Positions 24,801 through 33,905 of a DNA stretch of 64,000 bases are shown one piece after another. A program made the position numbers and the translations under genes. The first letter of the stretch is position 1. Every line of letters begins with the position of its first letter. The stretch comes from Endomychus coccineus (lineage: Eukaryota; Arthropoda; Insecta; Coleoptera; Endomychidae), in assembly GCA_958510875.1 (NCBI GenBank), contig OY294070.1, positions 17,413,631 to 17,477,630 of the forward strand, given 5' to 3'. The notes beneath the pieces are model-generated. The model did no database searches. It saw nothing but the letters and a program-made list of their open reading frames with translations, and was not told the origin of the DNA.

Positions 24801-27800
24801 CCTGCATAAATTTGATTTGAATTTTAATATTCCAGAGTGAAGTCATCGGTGACGCTTGCTATACATCCAAATGGTACATTTCGTATCCTTCGATGAGAAA
24901 AAGTATGTTCATCGTTATGGAACGTGCGAAGAAACCTATAATTCTAACTGCTGGGAGATTCTTTCATTTGTCTTTGACTACTTCAATAATGGTAATTCAC
25001 TCAAAAACTTATCAAATTCAGTTACCTTGTTTGATGAAGTATGGTATAGATTCAATTGGTTAAACACTTTAAATTTACCATATTCGAATATAATTTGAAG
25101 AAATTCTCGAATCAATTGGTGTCTTTTACCATTTTAGCATATTTCCAAATAATCTCATTCTTATGAATAAACAAGAACAATTACGTAATAAAACAGACTC
25201 AACCTTTGCTAACCATTTTTTACAAACGGGTCACACCTTTCCTAATTCAGATAGTCTAAGCATTTTATATAGTCGTCCCAAAGGTTTCAAATTAAATACA
25301 TTAGAATCAATAGAGATGTTAGAAGCTCCTATAATAATATCCTAAATGATCTGTTAGATCTATATCAAAGTGATCTTTTCCTTTGTCTTTTAAAACACTC
25401 TCGGAATAATTCTTAGAATATTAAATAATAATTATCCTAATGCACAAATTGTTCCTTAATTCACAGTGTATTTTCTCAGGATCTACCTGTTTCGAAATTT
25501 CCAAATTTCCTTTACTCTCAATTATTGTAATCTCATTGACTCTTATTTATACTTGAAATGTTTATTGTGACTTCGTCGGATATAAAATATTCCACCAAAT
25601 AATCAGCAATAACCGTTACCTTGTCGTCACTCGGTTTTATCGCAAGTAACTCAAAAACAAAAAAATCGCTTACCAGATTTGGATTTAAAAATACCATACC
25701 AATACAATATCGAAGTCACTTTCCAGTTTCACAATTTTTGTTTTTATATTCACCACTTAACTTACTTACTTAACTTTTCGGGAATAAAATCTAAGTTGTT
25801 AAGAGAACAAATAAACCTAATTTTTTTCAAACAGAGTTTATAAGTTTCTTCTGATTTGTTTTTCAGTGAACTGAGCACTAGCGGTATATAGTGTCTATTT
25901 ATGTTTGGTAAATAGTTGTGTGAAAAATTCTGTGCAGTAATGAAATGTGCCATCCATGTATATAAAACTCGATTTACACAAAAAGTTCAAATTTGTTTGG
26001 CAGCTAAAAATTACAATTCCATTTCGAAAATCATTATCCAGAACGAAATTTTCCTCTCTTGACGTTTTGTACGAATATTCTTGCAGATAACGGTGAATTT
26101 CGTTGGCAGAGCGAGCCAAAGATGGCAATGCTTTGCGAGGTCTATTGTACATATTTTCTTCGAAGCATTTTGAGTCCCGGGAAGCCAATATTTCTGGAGA
26201 AGAACCTGAAAGAAAACCATTTGAAGTTAATTCTTCATGCAATATTTTAGTTGATCTGTTTGTAGGTTCTTCTTCCTCTTTTCTTTTGCAGGCAACACTA
26301 AGAACTTGTCTAGCAATATTTTCTTCAGGTTCGTGATTATGTTGATTTTTCAATATTGTTACAACAAAACCCGATTCCCCAATGGTATACACATAAACCT
26401 CACATTAAGGCCGTTTGATGCACCTCCAGACAGTTTCATTAGTTGAAGATCGATGCTTAGAAAACTTATAATTTTCGTAGACTATTTGGGTGTTTCCGCG
26501 TTCACTAATGCTTTCTTCCACAAACTACATTTCAAAAAAAACATCCGCACATCCTTTCTATTCTTACCGAAGAAATCTCTGTGTGATGAGAGTCAGGCAC
26601 CGTCAAAATTTACTTGAGACCTTCACCGGTCCCCGTAAACAAATTGTGACGAATATCGTGCCGTCCGAAACTATAGTAACGTTTTCTTATTATTATCAAA
26701 AGTGGTATAAAACAAAGTAATTGTTCTTTCATTTGATCCTAATAATAGATTACCATAAAGTAACGGCTGCTACCATTGATTAATTTCATTTTTAGTAATT
26801 TGCATTAATTGACTTTATATTGATATCTCGTTGAAGATCATAATACGATAAATTAAATAATGTATAACTCAATTGTTCAGTTCTTGTTATTAGAAGTGTT
26901 TTCAAGGAAGGCACATACGCATACGGGGTTTGGGGGTTTCAAAGCTCCCCTTCTCCCAAATCTCGGGAACACTAACATTTTTATGAAGCTGAACCTTATT
27001 GGTATATAGGTATCCCCCGGCGGCTTCAGCTACACCATTTATATATGAAATAGCTCCATTTAATAATCTTGTTCATAGATTATTGAATGTCCCCCTGAGC
27101 CAGTAAAATTACAACAACGAGGTTGAGAAATTTCAGCAAATTGCGTTGGACAATACTTATCACAAATTTTTGATCAATAATTCAATTATTAAACAAAAAA
27201 ATGAAACGTGTGGCACTCGGGGACTGCCGCGGTAAAGCTATTGCATAGTACTACGCCACTGGAAAAAGTTGGGCAGAAAAACATCCACTACCCCTTCAAA
27301 ATCTTCACGAATTATGGGTAAAAAAAGAGTATCATCTTGATCTCTATGAAGAGTATTCTGTGACAAGTATAGATAACTCTACTACCGGTAGTAGAGTTAT
27401 CTATGGTGACAAGTGTCAGTTGACTTGTAAACACAATTTTATACGAAAGTTTTAACGTTCAGATCTCGATAGCGCTTCCGGCTCCGGGATTTTCACGTGG
27501 CCTATCGAAATTAGAAGGTTCGAATTGTATAAAAACACAATTGCATGAAAGCCAGACGTCTTATGTAATTAGCTACGAACGTAATAATTTTGACATATCC
27601 TCGAGGAGCTCGCTGCGCGTAAGTTAGAGTTCATACATTTTACCTCTATTTTGTTGATTTGGGGCCGTTTCGAACCCCGTGCGGCCGGCGCCAGTTGTAA
27701 TAAAGTATTTTGGGCTATGGGCCACTAACTTTTACCCGCTTTCGGTATATTTAAGTAGATAGAAAATTCCCTTTCTTACGTCGCATGTCAGATGCTAGTA

Positions 27801-30800
27801 GGTGACAGCTGAGAATACCTCAAACTGTTTTAATTAAATTTTCCTATTTAATCGACATTTTGGGGCCCGAGACTATGCTATTTAGTTGACCCCGTTCATA
27901 AACTAACGACATGGAGCGAAAACCGCATGCGAAAAGTCCTCGTTAAGACGTTCTATGTACCGTAAATTTGCAATTTTCTAACTCGCGAGCTACGCGCTTC
28001 TCACGTGAACGTCATTCGATTTATCGAAAATTAACCAATTCAAAACAGTTTTCGACCCACTTTGGGGCTATCACGACCTTTTAGAAGGTTCAAAGTTAAC
28101 ATTTCGACAATTTTAAGCTCGGCCGAGCTACATGGTGGGCGGAGTGGTGGGTCTTAGGATATTTCGTTACGGTATTTGTCTTTTGTTTTTTTTTTCTTGA
28201 TTCGGTCGCCGCGCTCAAAGCCCGCTATAAAAGCTATATGCAATAGCTTAAAAAGAAATTGGAACGTAGCCTACTAATCGAATTAGAGCCATTACCTTCA
28301 AATACTCCAACAAAATTCAAAAGTTTCACTTATCCTTCTTCAGTAATTAATAAATTGCATATTTTGTTTTCTAATAATAGTTCATAGATGTAAGAACAAG
28401 CTTAAACCTCGTTTGGGCAACACTTTTGATGAAGTTTCCGATTTCGACAAATCGGGACTTACAAAGTCAATTGTGAGTCGTGTTCAAAATGCTCCGTGGG
28501 TCAAACTAGAAGGAACATTCTAATTTGTTATAAGGAACATTTTGCCCATATAAAGAGAAATAATGGTGCACAATCAGCGGTAGCCGAACATATTAAACAC
28601 AGGTTGTCATTTCTCGAGAAAGTTTATCACTTTTAACACACAGTACAGACAAATATCTAGGAAATTTAGAAGGGATGGAAATGTATGAACGAAAAAGCAA
28701 TTTATCAAATTCTGATTTATCTCCAGCTGAGTGTAACCTCATTATTTATGAGTGGAACTGAAGAAAAAATCTGGAGTTGAATTAGTAAGTAAGCTTACCC
28801 TGAACATAAAAAAACTTACCATTCTCCCATTCGCATACATCATATCTACAGGACCATACTTTGAAAAAATTAATATTCGATCGAACTGAATAAAGCAAAA
28901 AGCGTAACCTATTCAGGAGTTCTCTATCATATTTATCCGGAGTGGAATAGGACAAAATGGCTCTCCTGATGAGAATATTTGGAACTATCATCTTCAAATT
29001 CAAATGGATTAATAATTTCCTCAGCATCAAACAAATATGTACCATTTATTACGCCTTGATTGAATAATGAAATTTTAGTATAACTAGATATCCTCCAAAT
29101 GCTCTTTTCAAAAAATTAGGTATTTTGGATACCAGGATTGTTTTACTTAAAAGTAGGCGCTTAACCAATTTACAATGGTGTGAAATTGGAGAAGCTGAAC
29201 ATTGCTACAATACAAGAACGAAGACATTATTTAAGATTCCACGCATGCATATTGCATACCTCAAAAGGTCAATGTTCGTACATTTAATTACTTGTTTACT
29301 TTATTATCCCCAAATAGCATTTAAACAGGCACATTTTGATTTATAATCGGGGGCACGGTAATGCCCCCGCCAAGTCGAGCGCGAAGCAAACACTGCCGTA
29401 CCATCCTTTACTGGAACCATTTCGCCGCATTTTCAGGCCCCTATTTGAGAACCTCTGGATAAGACCAGAACGCAGAAATTCGTCATCCAGTAAGCTATAA
29501 AATCACATACTTGAAATAAAAAATGTCGAGTCTGTAGGTCATTCAGTTCCGAAGTTAAGCGAAAGCAAAGTTTCGCATTTATGACACTCACTCACTCACC
29601 CACTCATGATCATCAGAATAGAACTAGTACTTCCCAAAAACTCAGAGAGCTGAAATTTGGTACAGAGTTAAGGTTTAATGGCCACATAAAGGGAAAAATA
29701 TAAAAACTAGGATAATCGAAGATCTGGAGTACCTGGTGACCCTTATTTGAAAACGCAAGAGCCCAACCAAACTATTAAAGATCGACATACCGCCTTTACA
29801 AAAAATATTCAACTTTGTTTGCCTCTTCATTTGATGTCAAAAATTGAAGGTCTGATGTATCTGATGAAGAGCCCTCAGCTTGTCTCAGCTGTATTAGAGA
29901 TATGGTAATGCCCCCTTCTACTATTGGTACATAAAAGAATGCCGCGAATTTGATTCACGAATTATTGCCTATTAAGTCAAAATTTGAGATCATACCCCGG
30001 GCATACGTGTACAGAGAACAATTCCCAATCTGTGTGGCGTATGCCCTAACAATTCACAAGAGCCAAGGTCTAAGTTTGAAAAATGCCCTCATGGACACCT
30101 CCATATTCTCTTGTGGCCAATCCTACGTGGCGCTTTCACGAGTAACCAATCTTCATGGGGTGCACTTCATAAATGTTGACTTCAAGAGTATATAAGCTCA
30201 AGCTTCAGCGATCACCGGATGCAACCGGCTTAGGCGTAAATACCGCGCCGATCTTTCAGAAATTAAACCGTCTAAGCCGTCTAAAAGAATAAATAACGAA
30301 CGCGAATGGGCAATACGAAAAACTGTTGCTACCGTACAAGAATCAGAACCGGAAAAAAAGAAAAGAAAGATTTGTAATAACAAAAAAACTACTCCTAAAA
30401 ACAAATAAAATGTGTCAAATAAGAAAATCTAATGAAATAAATCAATATGCCCACGTTTCTACAAAAAGAAGTGAAATCCCACCAAAAACATTCTGTAAAA
30501 CACTAGCCAAGTCTCGATGGAGCTGCTTGTTTATCTCTAAAAAGTAATGAAATCTAGACAAAGTCGTGCCAAGTCTAAGGTTCCTTACTGCGATTTCTTT
30601 ATTATTATAGTTAATGTTGTGTGACTTGGCGCCCTTGAAGGGTACACAAGGGTACAAAACCAGGTGCTCCATGACATCATTGCACCAATCTGTCGCCAGA
30701 ACCGCTACCCATTGACGATGGAAAATTGCCACTTGGAAAATGTTGATTCAATAACCAGTCAATTGTAGGCTTGATAAAGCTGCGTATTTCAATAATACTT

Positions 30801-31451
30801 ATGTGTAGGCGAGCCTGAAACAAACAGTATAAAAAATTATTTCCAGTACAGACGGACTTCTAATCATTGATAGAAGTCTGTCTGTACTTCTATTTTATGT
30901 TAGATCGGTGGTCGATTTGACTCTCCAAAAAGAAGAGAGCAGAAGTCAGCATTGTCAATGCTGAATGCATGTGTTGCACAATCAACAACAGCCTAAAATG
31001 AGACACTAGCGTCCAATTACCAATACCAGTATGGGCTATTATCTCGCCTAAAAAACATAGGTAGTTACAACAGATAACATTACGTGTAAACAAAATTGAC
31101 TTGTACCCACTAACGTATAAAGAATGTTCAACGGCCAAGTCACACAACATTTACTATAATAATAAAGAAATCGCAGTAAGGAACCTTAGACTTGGCACGA
31201 CTTTGTCTAGATTTCATTACTTTTTAGAGATAAACAAGCAGCTCCATCGAGACTTGGCTAGTTTTTTACAGAATGTTTTTGGTGGGATTTAGTTTACTGT
31301 GATGATGTCTTCAGTACCTTGATAGTATGTTTAGTGGATAAGGGTGATTATTTCTTATCAATAGTATTGTATTTTCCAGATACTAAAATCGTCTTACTCT
31401 TATCTGGCCTTGTTGAGACGGTTGTACCTCGATGATTTAAATAGTGAATAG
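15811..31451 (+). CDS. Odorant receptor gene A, complete six-exon gene
   Basis: Coding exons are 15811-15813 (ATG only), 18011-18720, 21455-21554, 22396-22500, 24836-24991 and 31380-31451. All junctions have GT and AG and the phases join correctly, giving about 381 residues, normal for insect odorant receptors. Exon 2 holds the N-terminal tail and the first membrane segments. Exon 3 reads [13 protein letters not shown] across the junction, and exon 4 ends in [10 protein letters not shown]. Exon 5 begins [14 protein letters not shown], and exon 6 encodes [16 protein letters not shown] and seven residues. The product should form odour-gated cation channels with Orco in sensory neuron dendrites. 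Introns hold an R2-like LINE, a 1.4-kb foldback, a Helentron and a 4.37-kb composite insertion ending 10 nt before the last exon. The start exon is inferred by comparison with genes B and C. Confidence 0.85.
16283..16305. repeat. Short (TTAGG)n array, about 4.5 units
   Basis: Four perfect TTAGG units and a partial one lie in the first intron of gene A. TTAGG is the common insect telomere repeat. A less perfect GGTTAGG-rich array is at 62346-62393. Confidence 0.9.
16731..17860 (+). pseudogene. LINE with R2-type C-terminal nuclease, 5'-truncated and broken
   Basis: The left part encodes reverse-transcriptase palm sequence: [10 protein letters not shown] (about 16773) followed by [13 protein letters not shown]. 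The catalytic motif, normally YMDD or similar, reads YMND, so one catalytic Asp is lost. An in-frame stop lies after LNVVQ. Further on, [20 protein letters not shown] leads to a CMTC pair and [18 protein letters not shown]; the expected second half of the zinc finger appears deleted. The end (17461-17720) has RPDVVLLYK...HVIEFS, a PD-(D/E)xK-type nuclease pattern, then [11 protein letters not shown]. This domain order is that of R2-like LINEs with a restriction-enzyme-like endonuclease. It sits in intron 1 of gene A and ends near a G-run at 17822. Confidence 0.75.
18011..18720 (+). CDS. Gene A exon 2: receptor N-terminal tail and first membrane segments
   Basis: The exon opens after the acceptor actttttcag with GAG AAT AAT and ends in ATT GA before gtgagt, so the last codon is completed in exon 3. 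It encodes residues 2-237: a short cytoplasmic start ([13 protein letters not shown]), the MFGIYP motif and a membrane segment (about residues 33-55). Then come [18 protein letters not shown], a helix of polar residues, a long loop with YPWD, and [20 protein letters not shown] before [12 protein letters not shown]. These match the order in genes B (identical length, 710 nt) and C (713 nt). The first in-frame GTG after the acceptor is not a start; the ATG comes from the upstream exon. Confidence 0.93.
18779..20167. repeat. 1.39-kb foldback element in intron 2 of gene A
   Basis: The ends are inverted copies: TAAGTGGTGTTCCAGAAACA at 18779, and CTGAAATACCCTGTA ending at 20167, whose complement is TACAGGGTATTTCAG. 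TA flanks both sides. Further in, CTTCTTTCGTTTCGGAGATA and its near complement, and the GCGCCGAAA/CGGCGTTTC blocks, pair as arms of about 0.5-0.6 kb. No reading frame of note exists. TA flanks and TACAGGGTGTTCC-like ends are typical of Tc1/mariner-derived non-autonomous elements. Confidence 0.8.
20170..21440. other. Rest of intron 2 of gene A
   Basis: No receptor exon or known transposon domain was recognised. A minus-strand reading frame of 93 codons (20684-20403) is the longest open stretch; it has no family I can name and no repeat of itself elsewhere in the window. At about 20848-20876 lies TTTATTTCCTCGACTAATAC, an isolated end of the same type as the 5.4-kb insertion at 10021-15476. Confidence 0.45.
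22828..24485 (+). mobile_element. Helentron-type rolling-circle element, decayed
   Basis: Comparing the two receptor duplicates places the insertion exactly: copy 1 reads through a T-rich site (about 4129-4141), where copy 2 carries 1.66 kb. The left end begins AAGCTATTGCATATAGC and TTTATCGCGGGCTTTGAGCG. The right end holds GCTTTACCGCGGCAGTCCCC and GAGTGCCACACG. There is no target duplication or inverted repeat at the outer ends, and the insertion is in T-rich DNA, all usual for Helentrons. The left-end sequence occurs twice (22830 and 23218), so one copy probably inserted beside or within another. The element carries a broken endonuclease gene and lies in intron 4 of gene A. Confidence 0.75.
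23335..24196 (+). pseudogene. Endonuclease domain (EEP type) of a Helentron, broken
   Basis: The first piece (23335-23808) has [20 protein letters not shown] and, after it, LLFIETCM. These correspond to the N-terminal Asn and Glu motifs of the exonuclease-endonuclease-phosphatase fold, with the usual TET weakened to IET. A second piece (23879-24196), in another frame, has [14 protein letters not shown] and TIDAVFSR. The C-terminal Asp-His motif is not recognisable. Helentrons are known to carry such an endonuclease after Rep and helicase; neither of those is seen in this element. A LINE origin is the main alternative, but the flanking ends favour Helentron. Confidence 0.65.
25090..25500 (+). 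mobile_element. Penelope-like element 3' remnant, copy 2
   Basis: This duplicate of 6300-6700 keeps [16 protein letters not shown] (about 25197) and NTLESIEM. It differs from copy 1 by scattered substitutions, several amino-acid changing, as expected of a dead element evolving since the duplication. It lies in intron 5 of gene A, about 100-170 nt after the 156-nt exon. Confidence 0.7.
25895..26525 (-). pseudogene. FLYWCH/MULE transposase, N-terminal part, broken
   Basis: Read leftwards, 26520-26400 encodes [20 protein letters not shown] and TVWRCIKR, a FLYWCH zinc finger (DNA binding), with a stop at its end. It continues [20 protein letters not shown], where the NHEP pair supplies the zinc-finger histidines, and [12 protein letters not shown]. 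The last part has [18 protein letters not shown] and [20 protein letters not shown], the first catalytic Asp of the MULE core. The gene stops at about 25895, before the part represented at 8790-7984. A second N-terminal fragment lies at 44247-44372. Confidence 0.75.
27202..28245 (-). mobile_element. Non-autonomous Helentron (HINE-like), minus strand
   Basis: The right side (28190-28245) is the complement of the left end seen at 22830: GCTATTGCATATAGC followed by the GCGGGCTTTGAGCGCGGCGA segment. The left side (27202-27247) is the complement of the right end at 24436-24485. So both ends match the element at 22828-24485 in opposite orientation. There is no reading frame. It contains a fragment (27246-27345) of the foldback family seen complete at 63205 and a 36-bp palindrome at 27369. 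Confidence 0.75.
27369..27404. repeat. Perfect 36-bp palindrome flanked by 9-bp direct repeats
   Basis: The two halves are ATAGATAACTCTACTACC and its exact complement, meeting at ACCGGT. GTGACAAGT lies on both sides (27360-27368 and 27406-27414). This looks like two inverted ends of a transposon joined directly and inserted with a 9-bp target duplication. Confidence 0.85.
28395..29346 (+). mobile_element. Retroelement fragments (Penelope-like and LINE-like), decayed
   Basis: At about 28535-28610 the frame reads [20 protein letters not shown], the end part of a Penelope-like GIY-YIG domain. A similar decayed stretch occurs at 35085-35330. At 29125-29346 a frame contains [20 protein letters not shown], resembling the C-terminal end of Jockey/CR1-type reverse transcriptases. 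Between them (28760-29050) nothing was recognised. Confidence 0.5.
29345..30410 (+). mobile_element. Helitron fragment with Pif1-like helicase end
   Basis: The left edge has GGGGGCACGGTAATGCCCCC, a GC-rich inverted end, then CGCCAAGTCGAGCGCGAAGC and a CACTCACTCACTCACCC run, a pattern common to insect Helentron/Helitron ends. The frame 29950-30195 reads [17 protein letters not shown] and [16 protein letters not shown], helicase motifs V and VI of the Pif1 family used by Helitron RepHel proteins. A basic tail continues to about 30406. The rest of Rep and helicase is missing. Confidence 0.7.
30475..31292. repeat. Inverted repeat with ~155-bp arms
   Basis: Arms 30475-30630 and 31130-31292 are near-perfect complements, sharing for instance CCACCAAAAACATTCTGTAA and GCCAAGTCTCGATGGAGCTG. 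About 500 bp separate them, without a recognised gene. This is a small foldback element, or the ends of one, next to the Helitron helicase remnant. Confidence 0.75.
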
Positions 31452-32540
31452 AACGAGGATGGCAATGATCCGAGTTGTGTTATCGTTTAAAAACTGTTAT
31501 GCACACTTTCATCTTCCTAGAAGCACTTGGTTCTGATTTATTGCACTGAACATCTCATTTAGAGCGTTATTATATGAAATATCGTTTAAATGTCAATATG
31601 TTTCATGTAATTAATTATATTAATTGAAATAAATCATTTATATAATCCTCAAGTGTATTATTACGTAGTAACTATTTTCCTTCACCCAATCTCTATAACC
31701 ATAAAATAACACTTTCATGAATATTATCTTTATTCGTTGACTCATGGTCAAATGAATTGGACTCACTCATACGAACGTATTTAATTTTTTCAAAGGTCGT
31801 ATGTCACTTGCGCCCATTATGATGGTTATAAAAATGGTCAGGGGATTAGGCCGCTTTAGGTATAGGTAACTTACGCACTCTATTCCTGTTCGATACTTGC
31901 TTTTCCAATACTTATCTCAACGCATAAGAGCTAGGTATCACAAATAAAAACTCCCATTCCCGACTGCAATTAAAAAAAAAAAAAATCAAGGTTGAGGATT
32001 GCGATTATCCAAAACATCCAAAAATTTTCATATATTTGGATGAGGCTCATAAAATTGTTTAGAGCTCCGCAAGTATTGGTGGAAAATTACCTTGTAAGTA
32101 ATGATCGATTATGTAGTTATCGAATGTTACATTATTTATAGCAGTTCCTAAACAAAGGGATTTCTCCCAAGAGGGATATTAAAACTTGAAAATGCATTTA
32201 AACAAAAACGTACTTACCAATTTTTTCCAGACTTGCATAGATGCCTAATCCATATACCTTCAGGAACCGTTGCTCCTACCAAGTAGAACTGCTTCCGAAG
32301 GAACTTATATGGTAGCCAACGGAAGCAATGCTCTTGGTTTCTGATATACCAGAAACCTGCTAAAATAGAATAGGTCACTGATCATGGAACGCACGATAGC
32401 CCCAATCCGGCGGCCTATGTGCATCTTGGAGTTAAGTCTCTGCCATACATCGATGATGATATCCTTTACAAACTAACGGGTGTAGGGCATTGAGTTGAAG
32501 TGATTCTCTTGCAAGCATGACGGTTGCAAATTCAAGAGGT
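31452..32540. other. Intergenic sequence after gene A, duplicate of 7465-10020 with a deletion
   Basis: The first part matches 7465-7800, and 31975-32125 matches 7930-8140. At 32127 the sequence jumps to the equivalent of 9545, so the MULE core and LINE tail of copy 1 are absent here. No intact gene is present. Confidence 0.6.
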
Positions 32541-33512
32541 TTTATTAAACAAAACGTGACATGTTTCACCACATGGTGGCTTTATCAAACAATGGCTTTA
32601 CAATCTATGGTATATTTCTTAAATTATGAAATCAAGATTAATGAGGGGATGAGTGAGGTACGTGTACAGTAGGATAAGAGTTTCTTTCGAATAAATTCAA
32701 TAATGGAGAATTAGTAGAGTGTTTATGATCATTTTAAAGGTTTCCTGTATTTTTAAACTTAATAATTTCAATTTTCTTTAAGCTATTTAATACTTTACTT
32801 TCAACTGAGTTATGGAGAATCTCAAAATCATCTTTGAAATGATGATCAATTTCTTTAATATGGTTTATGATATATAGACTTGTTACTATCCCCATGTCAG
32901 AATTAAATTATCATAAGGAGTCTTCAATTATAAAACAGGTAACAACTAATAACGGCTGTAACGAAAAAATTGTGATTGATTTACTTAAGAAAAAAGATTT
33001 AATGAAGTCAGTTTACCCTAATACAGTTAAGACTCATAATTATAGATAAATAATGTATGTTTGTAAACTTTCTGATAATGTATGCAATTTACTTAAAAAA
33101 CAGAATGTTACCATATCTTTTAGAACAAATAATATTAAAAACAACAAAGATAAGAATAAAAAAGTTCAAGAATCAGGAGTATACAAGGTAGAGTGTGAAG
33201 ATTGTGATGAATGCTATATAGGTCAGACAGGAAGATCTTTCAAAACTAGAATAAAAGAACATTTTAAAATTGAAATTATTAACTTTAAAAATACAGGACA
33301 TCTTTTGAATGATCTGGAAGACTTGACCAATTCTCCATTATTGAATTTATTTGTAAGTAACTCTTATCCTACTGTACACGTACCTCACTCATCCCCTCCT
33401 CCTTAATTTTAATTTTTATATTTAAGGAATAAACCATAGTCCGTAAAACCATTGTTTGATGAAGCCACCGTGTCGTGAAACTTGTCACGTTTTGTTTCAT
33501 AAAAACGGAGTT
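32541..33512 (+). mobile_element. Penelope-like element, truncated, with inverted tails
   Basis: The block is absent from the equivalent place in copy 1 (about 9955). Its outer ends are mutual inverted repeats of about 150-190 bp: AAACAAAACGTGACATGTTT at 32547 and its near complement ending at 33508. Between them, 32867-33406 encodes Penelope-like sequence: GVYKVECEDCDECYIGQTGR and KTRIKEHFK, with GIY-YIG motifs VYK...YIG, the Arg and the His. The reverse transcriptase core is missing. An inverted copy of the 3' tail at the 5' side is the same layout as in two other elements of this window. Confidence 0.75.
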
Positions 33513-33787
33513 TGTGAAAATTTATATAAAGCGGCCATTTTCATCAATTCCAATGTGAAATCAATGTATTTTACATAATTATGCGTTACTGTCGAGATTA
33601 TTAGCGTGAAATTAAATATTAAACGTATTCAAAATCTCAGAGACATGATAAGAAAGCCTGAAAGTTTGTAGCTTGTAATTTCCTATCTTGAGATATTAGA
33701 CTAATAAAGAATCATACGGCATTTTAAATTATATTGTAGTCAGGAGGTTGAACCTACATTTACTTAATATGAATGCGAAATAATAAG

Positions 33788-33833
33788 TATATAAAATCTA
33801 TGATACTTCTATTTGAATTATAAAATGGAGTAG
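33788..33833 (+). promoter_or_regulatory. Putative TATA box and minimal upstream ORF of gene B
   Basis: TATATAAAA at 33788-33796 and ATG GAG TAG at 33825-33833 match the arrangement before gene A. The block 33585-34060 is the duplicate of 15490-16000. A weaker match to its left part is at 51955-52080, ahead of gene C. Confidence 0.45.
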
Positions 33834-33905
33834 TACTTCAAGATAGAAAGTTGATATTCTGTTTGAATCTAAATTATCCAATTCTGGAAAAATCGAAGCT
33901 GAAAA

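Larger units (their letters stand above)
27002..31369. mobile_element. 4.37-kb composite insertion beside the last exon of gene A
   Basis: In gene 0 the sequence GAACCTTATTG runs directly into TATTTTCCAG and the last exon. In gene A the two halves are separated by 4368 bp. TATTG is present at both edges (26997-27001 and 31365-31369), consistent with a 5-bp target duplication. Inside are a minus-strand Helentron (27202-28245), retroelement fragments (28395-29346), a Helitron helicase piece (29345-30410) and an inverted repeat (30475-31292). The founding element is unidentified. The acceptor and its pyrimidine tract survive, but the natural branch-point region is now 4.4 kb upstream. Confidence 0.65.
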
